A stretch of DNA of 64,000 nucleotides from Hallerella sp964587155 (GTDB lineage Bacteria; Fibrobacterota; Fibrobacteria; Fibrobacterales; Fibrobacteraceae), in contig CAZPKF010000015.1 in NCBI GenBank assembly GCA_964587155.1, positions 8,768-72,767 of the forward strand, read 5' to 3'. Made by a program: the position numbers and the translations under genes. Below are positions 8,417-17,300 of the stretch, in pieces. Under the pieces are notes generated by a model. That model was not told the origin of the DNA, made no database searches, and was given only the letters and a program-made list of their open reading frames with translations. The stretch's first letter is position 1, and each line of letters starts with the position of its first letter.

Positions 8417-9205
8417 ATGAAGCTTTTCTCTGCATTCAAAGCCGCTTCTTCCGTTAAACACTTCGCATTTCGCGAATGGAAAGAACTTCTTCTTTTATTT
8501 CGAAACATTCCCTCGCTGACGGTCAGCCTCTTTTTTGTTTCTGTCGTCTGCATGAATTTGCTTGCGAACAAGGAACTGATTTCCTTTCAATACCTGGCTT
8601 TGGACTGCGGATTCTTGCTCAGTTGGGTTTCTTTTCTGTGCATGGACATGATTTGCAAACGCTTTGGTTCGAAAGCTGCAGTCCAAGTTTCTCTCATGGC
8701 GCTGTTTGTGAATTTATGCGTATTCCTGCTGTTCCATGTTTTGTCGCTCACACCGGGAATGTGGGGTGAGTTTTATCATTATTCAAAGTCTCACCCGGAT
8801 GCGGCTTCTTTCGCCAACGATGCTTTGAACGCTACTTTCGGTGGAACCTGGTATGTCGTCTTCGGGTCCGCTCTTGCCATGTTTTGCTCTTCCATCGTCA
8901 ACGCGGTCATCAACCATTGGATTGCATCTCGGACAAAATCAAGAGGATTCAAAAAGTTCGCCCTCCGTTCCTACGTTTCAACTTTCGCAGCCCAGTTTGT
9001 CGACAACTTTATTTTTGCCGCCGTCGTCAGTCATGTTTTCTTTGGCTGGACTTTTACCCAAGTCGTTTTTTGCTCGTTGACGGGGGCCGTGATGGAACTT
9101 CTTTGCGAAATGTTCTTTAGTCCAATCGGGTACAAAATTTGCAGGCTTTGGGAACGGGAAGGTGTTGGACGCGAATACCTCAATCACAGGGGAAATTTTT
9201 CATGA
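8417..9205 (+). CDS. Queuosine precursor transporter, YhhQ/VUT family
   Basis: Inner-membrane carrier of the VUT (DUF165, YhhQ) family, known to import queuosine precursors (preQ0/preQ1). The protein has 262 residues with about six hydrophobic segments. Family features include CMNLLANKEL near 46-55, FLLSWVSFLCMDM near 67-79, and an Arg-Ser/Thr-Gln-Asp block LRSYVSTFAAQFVDNFIF near 190-207. The start immediately follows a preQ1-I riboswitch, which strongly supports the substrate. Translation should fall when cytosolic preQ1 is plentiful. It overlaps the SDR gene by 4 bp. No queC/D/E/F or tgt gene is in the window, so salvage rather than synthesis is implied for this locus. Confidence 0.9.
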   Translation: MKLFSAFKAASSVKHFAFREWKELLLLFRNIPSLTVSLFFVSVVCMNLLANKELISFQYLALDCGFLLSWVSFLCMDMICKRFGSKAAVQVSLMALFVNLCVFLLFHVLSLTPGMWGEFYHYSKSHPDAASFANDALNATFGGTWYVVFGSALAMFCSSIVNAVINHWIASRTKSRGFKKFALRSYVSTFAAQFVDNFIFAAVVSHVFFGWTFTQVVFCSLTGAVMELLCEMFFSPIGYKICRLWEREGVGREYLNHRGNFS

Positions 9206-9861
9206 ATGTTTTTATCAGTGGCACAAGCCGCGGAATCGGGCTTTCTACCGCCAAATTGTTTTTGCAAAAAGGGGCGACCGTTTTTGGATTTGACCTTTTG
9301 CCGCCGAGTATCCAACACGAAAAATACCACCATTGGATTGTCGATGTTTCTTGCGAAGGTTCGCTTCCGCAATTGGATTCATCTGCAAACGTTGTCGTCA
9401 GCAATGCGGGCGTTCAAAATTCCGGCAAAGATATCGAAGTCAATTTGAAAGGTTCCATGCATTTTGTCGAAAAATACGCTTTTCAAAAATCCATCCAGTC
9501 GGTTCTGTTCGTCGCATCCGCTTCTGCGCATTCTGGGGCGGAATTTCCCGAATATTCTGCATCCAAGGGCGGCTTGCTGTCTTATATGAAAAATGCCGCC
9601 ATCCGGCTTGCCAAATTCGGCGCGACCTGCAACAGCATTTCTCCCGGCGGCGTCTCCACGGAATTCAACCGTCCCGTCATGGAAGACAAAACCCTTTGGG
9701 AAAAAATTATGGAGCTAACCCCACTCAAACGTTGGGCTTCTCCCGAAGATATCGCCGAATGGATTTATTTTTTGACCATCGTCAACCGGAATTGCACAGG
9801 CCAAGACATTTTAATAGACAATGGAGAAAAAGATTTGAACGCCCAATTTGTGTGGCCCTAA
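9202..9861 (+). CDS. Short-chain dehydrogenase/reductase
   Basis: Classical SDR of 219 residues. It has the Rossmann glycine motif GTSRGIG (about 7-13), NAG (68-70), the catalytic Ser in SASAHSG (about 107-111) and YSASK (Tyr118, Lys122). ISPGGVSTEF follows, as in the family. The start ATG 9202 overlaps the transporter stop (ATGA), so it is translated with the riboswitch-controlled gene and may share its regulation. Substrate is unknown. A role in queuosine or pteridine metabolism would fit the context, but no motif proves it; 3-oxoacyl reductase-like or sugar dehydrogenase activities are equally possible. Confidence 0.8.
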   Translation: MNVFISGTSRGIGLSTAKLFLQKGATVFGFDLLPPSIQHEKYHHWIVDVSCEGSLPQLDSSANVVVSNAGVQNSGKDIEVNLKGSMHFVEKYAFQKSIQSVLFVASASAHSGAEFPEYSASKGGLLSYMKNAAIRLAKFGATCNSISPGGVSTEFNRPVMEDKTLWEKIMELTPLKRWASPEDIAEWIYFLTIVNRNCTGQDILIDNGEKDLNAQFVWP

Positions 9862-9877
9862 AAATAGACATCTTTGC

Positions 9878-9909
9878 TAAATTTGAAACACTTTCCGGGG
9901 ATAAGCCCC
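9878..9909 (+). promoter_or_regulatory. Candidate promoter and leader hairpin of cstA-like gene
   Basis: TAAATTTG at 9878-9885 fits a TAnnTTTG -7 element. The presumed 5' end near 9891 is followed at once by a GGGG-ATAAG-CCCC hairpin (9897-9909). AGAGG at about 9924-9928 can serve as ribosome binding site for the ATG at 9936. Confidence 0.35.
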
Positions 9910-9935
9910 CCTAAGCATTTATTAGAGGCTCAAAA

Positions 9936-11465
9936 ATGATAACATTCCTCATTGGAATCGCCATTCTCATCGGTGGCTATTTTACTTACGGAAAATTTGT
10001 GGAGCGCATTTTTAGTCCAGATGACAGAAAAACGCCTGCGCTTGAAAATCCAGACGGCGTCGACCGCATGGTGCTGCCCCACTGGAAAAATGTCTTGGTC
10101 CAATTGCTGAACATTGCCGGGATAGGTCCTGTCATCGGAGTCATTTTAGGCATCAAATTTGGCGCGATTGTTTTTATCTTGATGCCGCTCGGCAATGTCC
10201 TCGGTGGAGCCGTGCATGATTATTTTTCCGGGATGGTCAGCATGCGGAACAACGGAATGAATGTCCCCGCGCTTTCTCACAAGTTCTTGGGACGGGGACC
10301 GTCTAAATTGGTGATGCTCCTTATCTCCGTTGCGCTGATTTTTGTCGGAGCCGTTTTCACCAACACGCCGGCAGGGCTCATCAATACGCCGGTGATTGTC
10401 GGCGAAGGCAATCCCTCTTCTACGATTTTCTGGATTTCTGTTGTTCTCATTTTCGCTTATTATTTTGCCAGCACTTTTTTCCCTATCGACAAAATCATCG
10501 GACGCATTTATCCCATTTTTGGCGCACTTCTGATTTTAGCTTCTGCCGCCATTCTCGTCGGAATCCTACCCGAAATCGGAATTCTTGATGAATTTGACTT
10601 TAAAAATTTCGCCGCCAATTTTCACAAACATCCAAACGGTCAACCCATCATTCCCATGCTGTTCGTCACCATTGCTTGCGGCATCATCAGCGGCTTTCAC
10701 AGCACACAGAGTCCGATTGTCGCCCGGACGGAAAAATCCGAAAAAGTCGGTAGGCAAACCTTTTACGGCATGATGATTGTCGAGGGCCTTATCGGCATGA
10801 TTTGGGCTGCTGGGGGCATGTTCATTTACCACAAAATGCCGGAACTGTTGAATGGTGCCTCGGGAGTGCAAGTTCTCAGCAAGCTGGTTACAACCGTTTT
10901 GCCGTTCGCCCCGGTCTCCATTTTGGTCGTTGTCGGTGTCATCATCTTGGCGATAACGAGCGGAGACACTTCCCTCCGGAGCCTTCGGCTGACCATAGCC
11001 GAGCTTTTGAATTTTGACCAAAAAAGCGCCCGGAACCGTTTGATTCTCACCATTCCCATTTTCAGCATTTGCGCCGTGCTCATCCTTTGGAGCAACTTCA
11101 ATGCGGATGGATTCAACATCCTTTGGAACTATTTCAGCTGGTCAAATCAGGTGATGGCTGTTTGCAGCCTTTGCGTTTCCACGGTTTATCTCCGCGCCAA
11201 AGGGAAAAATTTCTGGGTAACGCTTCTTCCCTGCATGTTCATGACGTTCATCGTATGCAGTTACATCTATTGGGTAAGTCCGGAAAATCTGAAAGGCGCT
11301 CCTGTCGGATTTGGACTTTCTTATGGCTGTGCACTGACTCTCGCCGCCGCTTCGTCCGTTATCCTCGCCATTTTACTGTATCGCCGGGGAACTTCGCTGT
11401 TCAAACGACAAAATGACTTTGACCCCGATTCTTGGGACGCTTCCCGGGAGTTTCGTCAAAAGTGA
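9936..11465 (+). CDS. CstA-family carbon starvation transporter
   Basis: Multi-helix inner-membrane protein of the CstA family, whose known members take up peptides or pyruvate under carbon limitation. Length 509 corresponds to the short CstA form of anaerobes rather than the ~700-residue Escherichia coli form. Visible family blocks are a GGYFTYGKFVERIF start, IGPVIGVILG, the loop LGNVLGGAVHDYFSGMVSMR near 88-107, FHSTQSPIVARTEKSE near 249-264, and AITSGDTSLRSLR near 344-356. It has its own candidate promoter and ends in a weak hairpin terminator. No partner subunit or two-component system sits beside it. Confidence 0.9.
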   Translation: MITFLIGIAILIGGYFTYGKFVERIFSPDDRKTPALENPDGVDRMVLPHWKNVLVQLLNIAGIGPVIGVILGIKFGAIVFILMPLGNVLGGAVHDYFSGMVSMRNNGMNVPALSHKFLGRGPSKLVMLLISVALIFVGAVFTNTPAGLINTPVIVGEGNPSSTIFWISVVLIFAYYFASTFFPIDKIIGRIYPIFGALLILASAAILVGILPEIGILDEFDFKNFAANFHKHPNGQPIIPMLFVTIACGIISGFHSTQSPIVARTEKSEKVGRQTFYGMMIVEGLIGMIWAAGGMFIYHKMPELLNGASGVQVLSKLVTTVLPFAPVSILVVVGVIILAITSGDTSLRSLRLTIAELLNFDQKSARNRLILTIPIFSICAVLILWSNFNADGFNILWNYFSWSNQVMAVCSLCVSTVYLRAKGKNFWVTLLPCMFMTFIVCSYIYWVSPENLKGAPVGFGLSYGCALTLAAASSVILAILLYRRGTSLFKRQNDFDPDSWDASREFRQK

Positions 11466-11477
11466 CTCCCGTCACAA

Positions 11478-11512
11478 GATCCCTTTTTGAAATCGGGGTC
11501 CTTTGAATTTTT
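11478..11512 (+). terminator. Candidate terminator after cstA-like gene
   Basis: GATCCC (11478-11483) can pair with GGGGTC (11495-11500), with one G-U, then a T-rich run (CTTTGAATTTTTC). The stem is short with an 11-base loop, so efficiency is uncertain. Confidence 0.4.
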
Positions 11513-11599
11513 CTTGTGCAAATTTGCAATCTGTCCGCTAAAAATGCACGTTGTCAAACAATACCGGTCAAATTTATCGATTCGACTGTCCCTTTTTGC

Positions 11600-11607
11600 T
11601 AAATTTG
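11600..11607 (+). promoter_or_regulatory. Candidate promoter of the efflux operon
   Basis: TAAATTTG, in TTTTTGCTAAATTTGCAT, is almost identical to the element at 9878 and lies 43 bp before the tolC-like start. A transcript beginning near 11613 would have a leader of under 40 bases; CAAAGGAA is the likely ribosome site. Confidence 0.4.
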
Positions 11608-11649
11608 CATCCAGTTTATTAAACTTCTCTAACAAAGGAATATTGCTGA

Positions 11650-13038
11650 ATGAACCGATTCCTTTCCAACCTCACCCTGCTGGGAGTCCTTACGGCAATC
11701 CCGGTTTGGGCGACATCTTACACGCGAGACGATGCTGTAAAAATCGCGTTGGAAAATTCCGCCGACATCAAAACCGCAGAACAGACGGTCGCATCGGCTA
11801 AATCCCAAGTTTCTGCGGGCTACGGCAGCGCTATGCCCACTGTGGACTTGAGTGCCACCTACGCGAGGAACTTTGGGGTCTCCGACGTCAAAAAATCCAA
11901 CGCCATCCAAAATATGCTTGACAGCACCGCGACAAAAAATGAACGAATTCTCGCCGGAGTCCTCGATGGCGTGAATTACGGACTTGGAGCCATGGGCGGC
12001 TACCGTTGGGGAACCCAGGTGGGAATTTCCGCAACACAAGTTCTTTATGCTCAAGGAAAAGTGGGCACGGGAATTAAAATTGCCAAGTCTTATGAACGTT
12101 TGAGCGAAATATCCCTAGAATCCGCCAAAGAAAAAGTCCGTTACGACGTAGAAAACGCCTTTGACCAGCTTCTCTACCTGGACTCCGCTTTGGTGATTCT
12201 TCAAGAAAGCATCGCTCAGCTTCAAGAACACTTGGATTATGTGGATCAGGCGGTCAAAAGCGGACTTGCTACGGAACTCGATCAAATCCGCGCCCAGATT
12301 TCCATGGACGAATTGCAAACCTCTTTTGAAAAGACCAAAAAAGATAGGATTGTCGCAAGGAACGCCTTGCTCAACACGATGGGACTTCCTTGGGATGGCG
12401 ATGCGGAATTCAAGGGCGAACTCCGTGACCCCAAGCAGGGCAATTTCGCCCTTCCGGACACCAATATGGAAAATGTCCGGCAACGCCGCAAGGAACTGGC
12501 CCAACTTGATGAAAGCGCCAAAATGTATCAAGACAACATCGACATTGAGGAAGGCGGTTACAAGCCCACGCTCGTATTGGGCGGTTCCATCACTTACCAA
12601 AACGGTCAGAACCGCTTCTTTAAATGGGACACTCCGGATTGGGACGACAATATTTCCAAGCAGGTCTACCTGAATTTTTCCATGAACCTTTTTAACGGCA
12701 TGAAGACAAAAGAAGCCGTTGTGCAAGCGAAAACCGACCTCCGCAAGACGCAAATTCAAAAAGAAAATGCCGAACGCGGAATCCGTCTTGAAATTGGCTC
12801 TGCGCAAAATACAATGGACGATGCAGAACGCCAAATAGAAATACAATCCCGTCACGTGGATTTGGCGCAAAAGAATTTGGACATGACCGAAACCGCTTAC
12901 AAAGCCGGTCGTGAAACCCAACTTAACTATCTCGATGCGAACATGAGCTTGAAAAATGCCAAGCTCAACTATCTTTCGGCCATCATCGATTGGAACAAAG
13001 CGTACAACGCACTCCTGAAAGCCACCGGAGAATATTAA
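11650..13038 (+). CDS. TolC-family outer-membrane efflux protein
   Basis: Outer-membrane channel of the TolC family, forming the exit duct of the RND pump encoded downstream. It has a signal peptide of about 21 residues ending PVWA. Long alpha-helical repeats follow in two halves, the second containing FNGMKTKEAV near 353-362, where the family has the YLxFSMNLFNG-type strand, and ETAYKAGRETQLNYLDA near 415-431. Length 462 is normal. It is first in a three-gene operon, 9 bp before the adaptor gene, with its own candidate promoter. The operon has no visible local regulator. Substrates are not predictable. Confidence 0.9.
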   Translation: MNRFLSNLTLLGVLTAIPVWATSYTRDDAVKIALENSADIKTAEQTVASAKSQVSAGYGSAMPTVDLSATYARNFGVSDVKKSNAIQNMLDSTATKNERILAGVLDGVNYGLGAMGGYRWGTQVGISATQVLYAQGKVGTGIKIAKSYERLSEISLESAKEKVRYDVENAFDQLLYLDSALVILQESIAQLQEHLDYVDQAVKSGLATELDQIRAQISMDELQTSFEKTKKDRIVARNALLNTMGLPWDGDAEFKGELRDPKQGNFALPDTNMENVRQRRKELAQLDESAKMYQDNIDIEEGGYKPTLVLGGSITYQNGQNRFFKWDTPDWDDNISKQVYLNFSMNLFNGMKTKEAVVQAKTDLRKTQIQKENAERGIRLEIGSAQNTMDDAERQIEIQSRHVDLAQKNLDMTETAYKAGRETQLNYLDANMSLKNAKLNYLSAIIDWNKAYNALLKATGEY

Positions 13039-13047
13039 GAGGAAGCT

Positions 13048-14091
13048 ATGAAAAACATGATTTCTACAAAATTCATTTCCCTTGCAGCTCTTTCCCTGCT
13101 CCTTGCGGCTTGCAACGCCGAGAAGGATCAAAAAGCCCAGGCCCCGACCATGGAAGAAGTGCAGGCGGCAAAGGGCAAGCCCGTCCGGATTATTTCGGCA
13201 CAGACCGAAAAGAAAGCGGATTTCCGCGAATTCAACGGTACGATTGAAGGCAGTCAGCAAACGTACGCTGTCGCCAAAATGTCCGATCCGATTTCCAAAA
13301 CGAATGTCCAAGTCGGATCCAAAGTTTCCAAAGACCAGGTCCTTGCCGAATTCCTTTTCACGGGCGACAATTCGAACTATCAACAAGCCGAAGCCCAAAT
13401 CAAGATGACCGAAAAGACCCTGGAACGCATGAAAGAAGTCCAGGCGAAGGGCGGTGTCTCGCAACAGGAAATTGATCAGCTGCAAACGCAGCTCGATGTC
13501 GCCAAGATGCAGCTCGAACAGGCGCGCCGTGCGACTCTCGTCCTCGCTCCGACGGCGGGAACAGTGACCGAAGTGAACATCAAAGTGGGCGAAGTTCCGG
13601 GCCTTGGAGACAAGCTTTTCACCATTGCGAATCTCGATCAGGTGATCCTCAAAATCGATGTCATTACCCAAGATATCGGACTGTTCAAAAAAGGTGCTGC
13701 GGCAGAAATTACTTTGAACGGCGAAACCTTCAAAGGAAAAGTTTCCCTGGTTCCGTTGGCGGCGAACACCACAACCCGTTTCTTCCCCGTGGAAATCACC
13801 TTCCCGAACAAGAATCATAAATTGCTCCCCGGTATGTTCCTCACCGCTCGCATTCACGCTGGCGATGTCAAAGGGGTAAGCCTCCCGAACGATGCCATCA
13901 CTTACAAAGACGGCGTGAATTTTGCGTGGATTGTCGATGAAGAAGGCAAAGCCAAACGCAAAATCGTCTCGTTGGGCATTGTCGGAAACGAAACGACACA
14001 AATTCTTTCCGGAATCGAAGTGGGCGACAAAGTCATCACCGAAGGAGTATCCAAGGTGAATGACGGCGACAAAGTGCTCATCCTCGAATAA
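13048..14091 (+). CDS. RND efflux periplasmic adaptor lipoprotein
   Basis: Membrane fusion protein (HlyD/AcrA type) linking the RND permease to the TolC-type channel. It is a lipoprotein: lipobox LLLAAC with Cys near residue 22. A lipoyl/barrel-sandwich half precedes and follows a short coiled-coil hairpin (about 115-165, rich in Gln/Lys/Glu). The second lipoyl half is APTAGTVTEVNIKVGEVPG near 170-188, then the beta-barrel and membrane-proximal domains. The hairpin is short compared with AcrA. It is followed 21 bp later by the permease gene. Confidence 0.9.
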   Translation: MKNMISTKFISLAALSLLLAACNAEKDQKAQAPTMEEVQAAKGKPVRIISAQTEKKADFREFNGTIEGSQQTYAVAKMSDPISKTNVQVGSKVSKDQVLAEFLFTGDNSNYQQAEAQIKMTEKTLERMKEVQAKGGVSQQEIDQLQTQLDVAKMQLEQARRATLVLAPTAGTVTEVNIKVGEVPGLGDKLFTIANLDQVILKIDVITQDIGLFKKGAAAEITLNGETFKGKVSLVPLAANTTTRFFPVEITFPNKNHKLLPGMFLTARIHAGDVKGVSLPNDAITYKDGVNFAWIVDEEGKAKRKIVSLGIVGNETTQILSGIEVGDKVITEGVSKVNDGDKVLILE

Positions 14092-14112
14092 TCTTGGACT
14101 GGAGAATTTTGC

Positions 14113-17100
14113 ATGATTAAGGCAAGTATTTACAAACCGATTACCATGTTGATGGTTCTTTTGACCGTCGTCGTCTTCGGTATTTATACCTACTCGATGA
14201 TGCCCGTCAACATGATGCCAGACTTCGAAGTCCCCGTTGTGACCGCAGTCGTCCAATATACGGGTGCCACTCCAGAAGAACTGGAAACAACCGTCATTAA
14301 ACCGGTCGAAGACCAAGTCGAGTTGATTGACGGCATCGACTACACCAAGGCTTATGGCATGGAACACTATGCCATCTTCATTATCATGTTCGAAATGGGG
14401 ACGGATATTGACGTGGCGGCTGCCGACGTTCGCGACAAGATTTCGCAAGCGGCGGCGAACTTCCCCGATGCCGTCGAAAGCCCGATTATTTCAAAAGTGG
14501 ACATCAACGCCAGTGCCATTATGAGCTTTGCGTTCACCGGTCCGACGAGCTCCACAGAACTCCGTCAGAAAGCGGATGACGAAATCAAGCCGCAGCTCAC
14601 GGCAACTTCGGGTGTCGCCAGCGTGGACCTGTTCGGTGGAACGACTCGGCAAATCGTCGTGGAACTCCGCAAAGAAGATTTGCTTTCCCGCGGTGCAGAC
14701 CCGGCTACAGTCATGGGACTTTTGCAAGCGGCGAACGTCAACTTCCCGGCCGGTGATATCCGCGGCGTCCGTAAAAATACAGGAACCCGTACCCGCGGAA
14801 AATTCGAATCTCTCGAAGAAATCCGTCAGATGGAAATTCCCACTAGCAAGGGTGTCATCCGTCTTTCTGACATCGCCACAGTCAAGGATACCATTGCGGA
14901 TATCACATCTTATTCCCGCTATAACGGTGAATCTTCTGTCGGTTTTGACATCAAAAAACGTTCCGACGCTAGTATCGTTGAAGTGGCGAACAACGTTTTG
15001 AAGCGTGTTGAAAAAATCAACCAGACTCTCCCGCAAGGATTTGAACTGCACCTGGTTTACAACCAAGCGGAAAAAGTTCAAGAATCTCTTGACAACGTGA
15101 TTTCGAACATTGAAATCGCTATTGTCTTGACCGCCATCATCCTGTTGCTCTTCCTCGGAAAATTCAGCACGATGTTCATTGCGGCTTTGACCATGCCTAT
15201 TTCGGTCATTGGTGCGTTCACGTTCATGTATTTTGCCGGATTCTCCATCAACATCATGACTTTGATGGCTCTTTCGAGCGCGGTGGGACTTTTGGTCACC
15301 AACTCCATTGTCGTTCTGGAAAACATTTCCGACAAATTGGATTCCGGATTAGATCCGAAAGAAGCCGCTTTCCATGGAACGACAGAAATCACGGTCGCCA
15401 TTATGGCGTCTACCCTCACCAACGTGTGCGTGTTTGTTCCGATTGCCTTTATGAAATCCATCGCCGGTTCGTTCTTCCGCAATTACGGTTTGACGATGGT
15501 CTTTGCCACATTCGTTTCATTGCTCATCACATTTACTTTGACTCCTTTGATGGCTGCTTATCTCTTCAAAGGCAAAAAGAAGAATGCTGATGGGACTTTG
15601 ATTGAAGAAAAACCGGGCATTGTGGGCAAGTTCCTTGGACTTTTCCCCATCTTCATGAACTGGGTCCGGAAAATTTATTTGAAGACCTTGTCTGCGGCTC
15701 TTTCGATTCCGGGAGTCATTTTCCAGTTCCTCGTTCTTTGCACTTTGATTGCCGCCACCTATCTGCTTGTCACCAAGTATATGTCTGTGGAATTGATGCC
15801 CAAAAGCGATGAAGGTGTCATCAAAATTTCGATGGAAATGCCATCTGGCACAAATGTCGAAACCATGGACAGTTTGACAAAAGTCGTGGAAAACCGCATC
15901 AAGGGCATTCCCGAACTCAAACGTTACTATTCCACGGTTGGCGGTGAATCGGGTATGACGGGGACGAACGAATCTTCCATGCGCATCACGCTGAAAGATA
16001 TCAAAACCGAAGGACGCGTCCGTACAACGGAACAAATCATTGATTCTCTCCGCACAATCCTTGCCGATATTCCGGATGCTTGGATAAGCATCAAGAGCTC
16101 GAGCACAACAGAAATGGGCGGTAACCAATCCGGAGACGTTGTGCTTGAAGTCCGCGGATTTGATGGTGATTCCGTTAACAAAGCCTCGGAAATCGCCAAA
16201 GAATTCATTATGAACAAACTTCCCGGAGTCACCGAAGTCAAGTCTTCTTACGAAGCGGGAAAGCCGGAAATCGCCTTTATTCCCAATCGCAAAGCTTTAG
16301 CCGATTATGGAATGACGCTCCAGTCGGCGGCGACAGCGGCGTATATTTACATCAGCGGTTACGAAACAAGCCAGTATACTGAAGATGGTGAAGAATATGA
16401 CGTTTATGTCCGCTTGCGGGAATCTGACCGCGATACCCGTCAGAAGGTGTACGATTTGCCGATTTTGACGCCCAAGGGATATGTTCCCATGAACGCCATT
16501 TTCGATATCGAAAATACGCAGTCACCGACGACTATCATGCGTAAACAGAAAAAACGCATTACTGAAGTTTCCATGAACCTTCTCCCCGGTTACACTTCGG
16601 GCCTCATCATGGGTGAAATCACAAAGGCCTCGAAAACGTGGGAAGGCATCCCTGAAGGAGTTGAATTCTCGTTCGGTGGAAACGCAGATATGCAAGAAGA
16701 CATGGTGAGAGAATTCTCTGTGGCCATTGTCATGGCGATTCTTTTGACTTACATTCTACTTGTCGCCCTTCTTGAATCCTTCGCTCAACCGTTTGTCATC
16801 ATGACGACCATCCCCATGGGTGCTCTCGGCGTTATCTTCGCACTGGTTGTCACCGGAAGGCCTATCTCTTTGATTGCTTTCATGGCTATCGTGATGCTTA
16901 TCGGTGTCGTGGTGAACAACGCCATCCTTCTTTTGGATTCCGCCAACTTGCAAATGCGCAAGCACGGCATGGGACGCCGGTCTGCCATTTTGACCGCCGG
17001 TAAGGATAAATTCCAGGCCATTATGCTTGCGACTGTCGCTTCCATTATCGCTCAGATGCCGCTGGCGTTGGGCATTGGCGGAGATATTGCAACGTCTACT

Positions 17101-17256
17101 CAGCCGATGGGTATCGCTAGTGTTGGTGGACTTTTGATGTCGGGCATTTTGACCATGTATTTGGTTCCGACATTCTTCTGGTTGCCGAATGCGATTTTCC
17201 ACAAAGTGAAGGCAAAAGCAACAGACATGAAGCAAAAACGCAGTCAAAAAGCCTAA
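14113..17256 (+). CDS. RND efflux permease (AcrB/HAE1-like)
   Basis: Proton-driven inner-membrane pump of the RND superfamily, 1047 residues, twelve predicted helices in the 1+5+1+5 pattern with two large periplasmic loops. Typical features are MPVNMMPDFEVPVVTA near 32-47, the porter-domain repeats, the conserved helix-4 region (about 385-400) with SSAVGLLVTNSIVVLENI, and MAIVMLIGVVVNNAILLLD near 925-943. In place of the AcrB helix-4 DD pair the sequence reads ALSSAVGLLVTN, so the proton relay may be arranged differently. This is seen in many HAE1-type pumps outside Proteobacteria but should be compared. It is the last gene of the operon, followed by a perfect-palindrome terminator. Confidence 0.93.
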   Translation: MIKASIYKPITMLMVLLTVVVFGIYTYSMMPVNMMPDFEVPVVTAVVQYTGATPEELETTVIKPVEDQVELIDGIDYTKAYGMEHYAIFIIMFEMGTDIDVAAADVRDKISQAAANFPDAVESPIISKVDINASAIMSFAFTGPTSSTELRQKADDEIKPQLTATSGVASVDLFGGTTRQIVVELRKEDLLSRGADPATVMGLLQAANVNFPAGDIRGVRKNTGTRTRGKFESLEEIRQMEIPTSKGVIRLSDIATVKDTIADITSYSRYNGESSVGFDIKKRSDASIVEVANNVLKRVEKINQTLPQGFELHLVYNQAEKVQESLDNVISNIEIAIVLTAIILLLFLGKFSTMFIAALTMPISVIGAFTFMYFAGFSINIMTLMALSSAVGLLVTNSIVVLENISDKLDSGLDPKEAAFHGTTEITVAIMASTLTNVCVFVPIAFMKSIAGSFFRNYGLTMVFATFVSLLITFTLTPLMAAYLFKGKKKNADGTLIEEKPGIVGKFLGLFPIFMNWVRKIYLKTLSAALSIPGVIFQFLVLCTLIAATYLLVTKYMSVELMPKSDEGVIKISMEMPSGTNVETMDSLTKVVENRIKGIPELKRYYSTVGGESGMTGTNESSMRITLKDIKTEGRVRTTEQIIDSLRTILADIPDAWISIKSSSTTEMGGNQSGDVVLEVRGFDGDSVNKASEIAKEFIMNKLPGVTEVKSSYEAGKPEIAFIPNRKALADYGMTLQSAATAAYIYISGYETSQYTEDGEEYDVYVRLRESDRDTRQKVYDLPILTPKGYVPMNAIFDIENTQSPTTIMRKQKKRITEVSMNLLPGYTSGLIMGEITKASKTWEGIPEGVEFSFGGNADMQEDMVREFSVAIVMAILLTYILLVALLESFAQPFVIMTTIPMGALGVIFALVVTGRPISLIAFMAIVMLIGVVVNNAILLLDSANLQMRKHGMGRRSAILTAGKDKFQAIMLATVASIIAQMPLALGIGGDIATSTQPMGIASVGGLLMSGILTMYLVPTFFWLPNAIFHKVKAKATDMKQKRSQKA

Positions 17257-17273
17257 TTCTCTTTTCAAAAAGC

Positions 17274-17300
17274 AAGACCGGTCTTAAGACCGGTCTTTTT
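17274..17300 (+). terminator. Rho-independent terminator of the efflux operon
   Basis: AAGACCGGTC and its complement form a perfect stem of about 10 bp with a tiny loop, followed by TTTTT. The whole 24-base element is one palindrome and could stop transcription from both sides. Confidence 0.85.

Noticed and set aside
10566..11021. Minus-strand open frame of 151 codons inside the cstA-like gene
   Set aside because: Antisense shadow of a conserved membrane protein; charged, low-complexity translation without a ribosome site.
12115..14448. Minus-strand open frame of 777 codons opposite the tolC-like, adaptor and permease genes
   Set aside because: It lies wholly antisense to three clearly homologous genes and its translation (His/Phe/Asp-rich, no motif) is typical of a codon-bias shadow.
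15517..16128. Minus-strand open frame of 203 codons inside the RND permease gene
   Set aside because: Antisense to a gene with continuous family similarity; no independent support.
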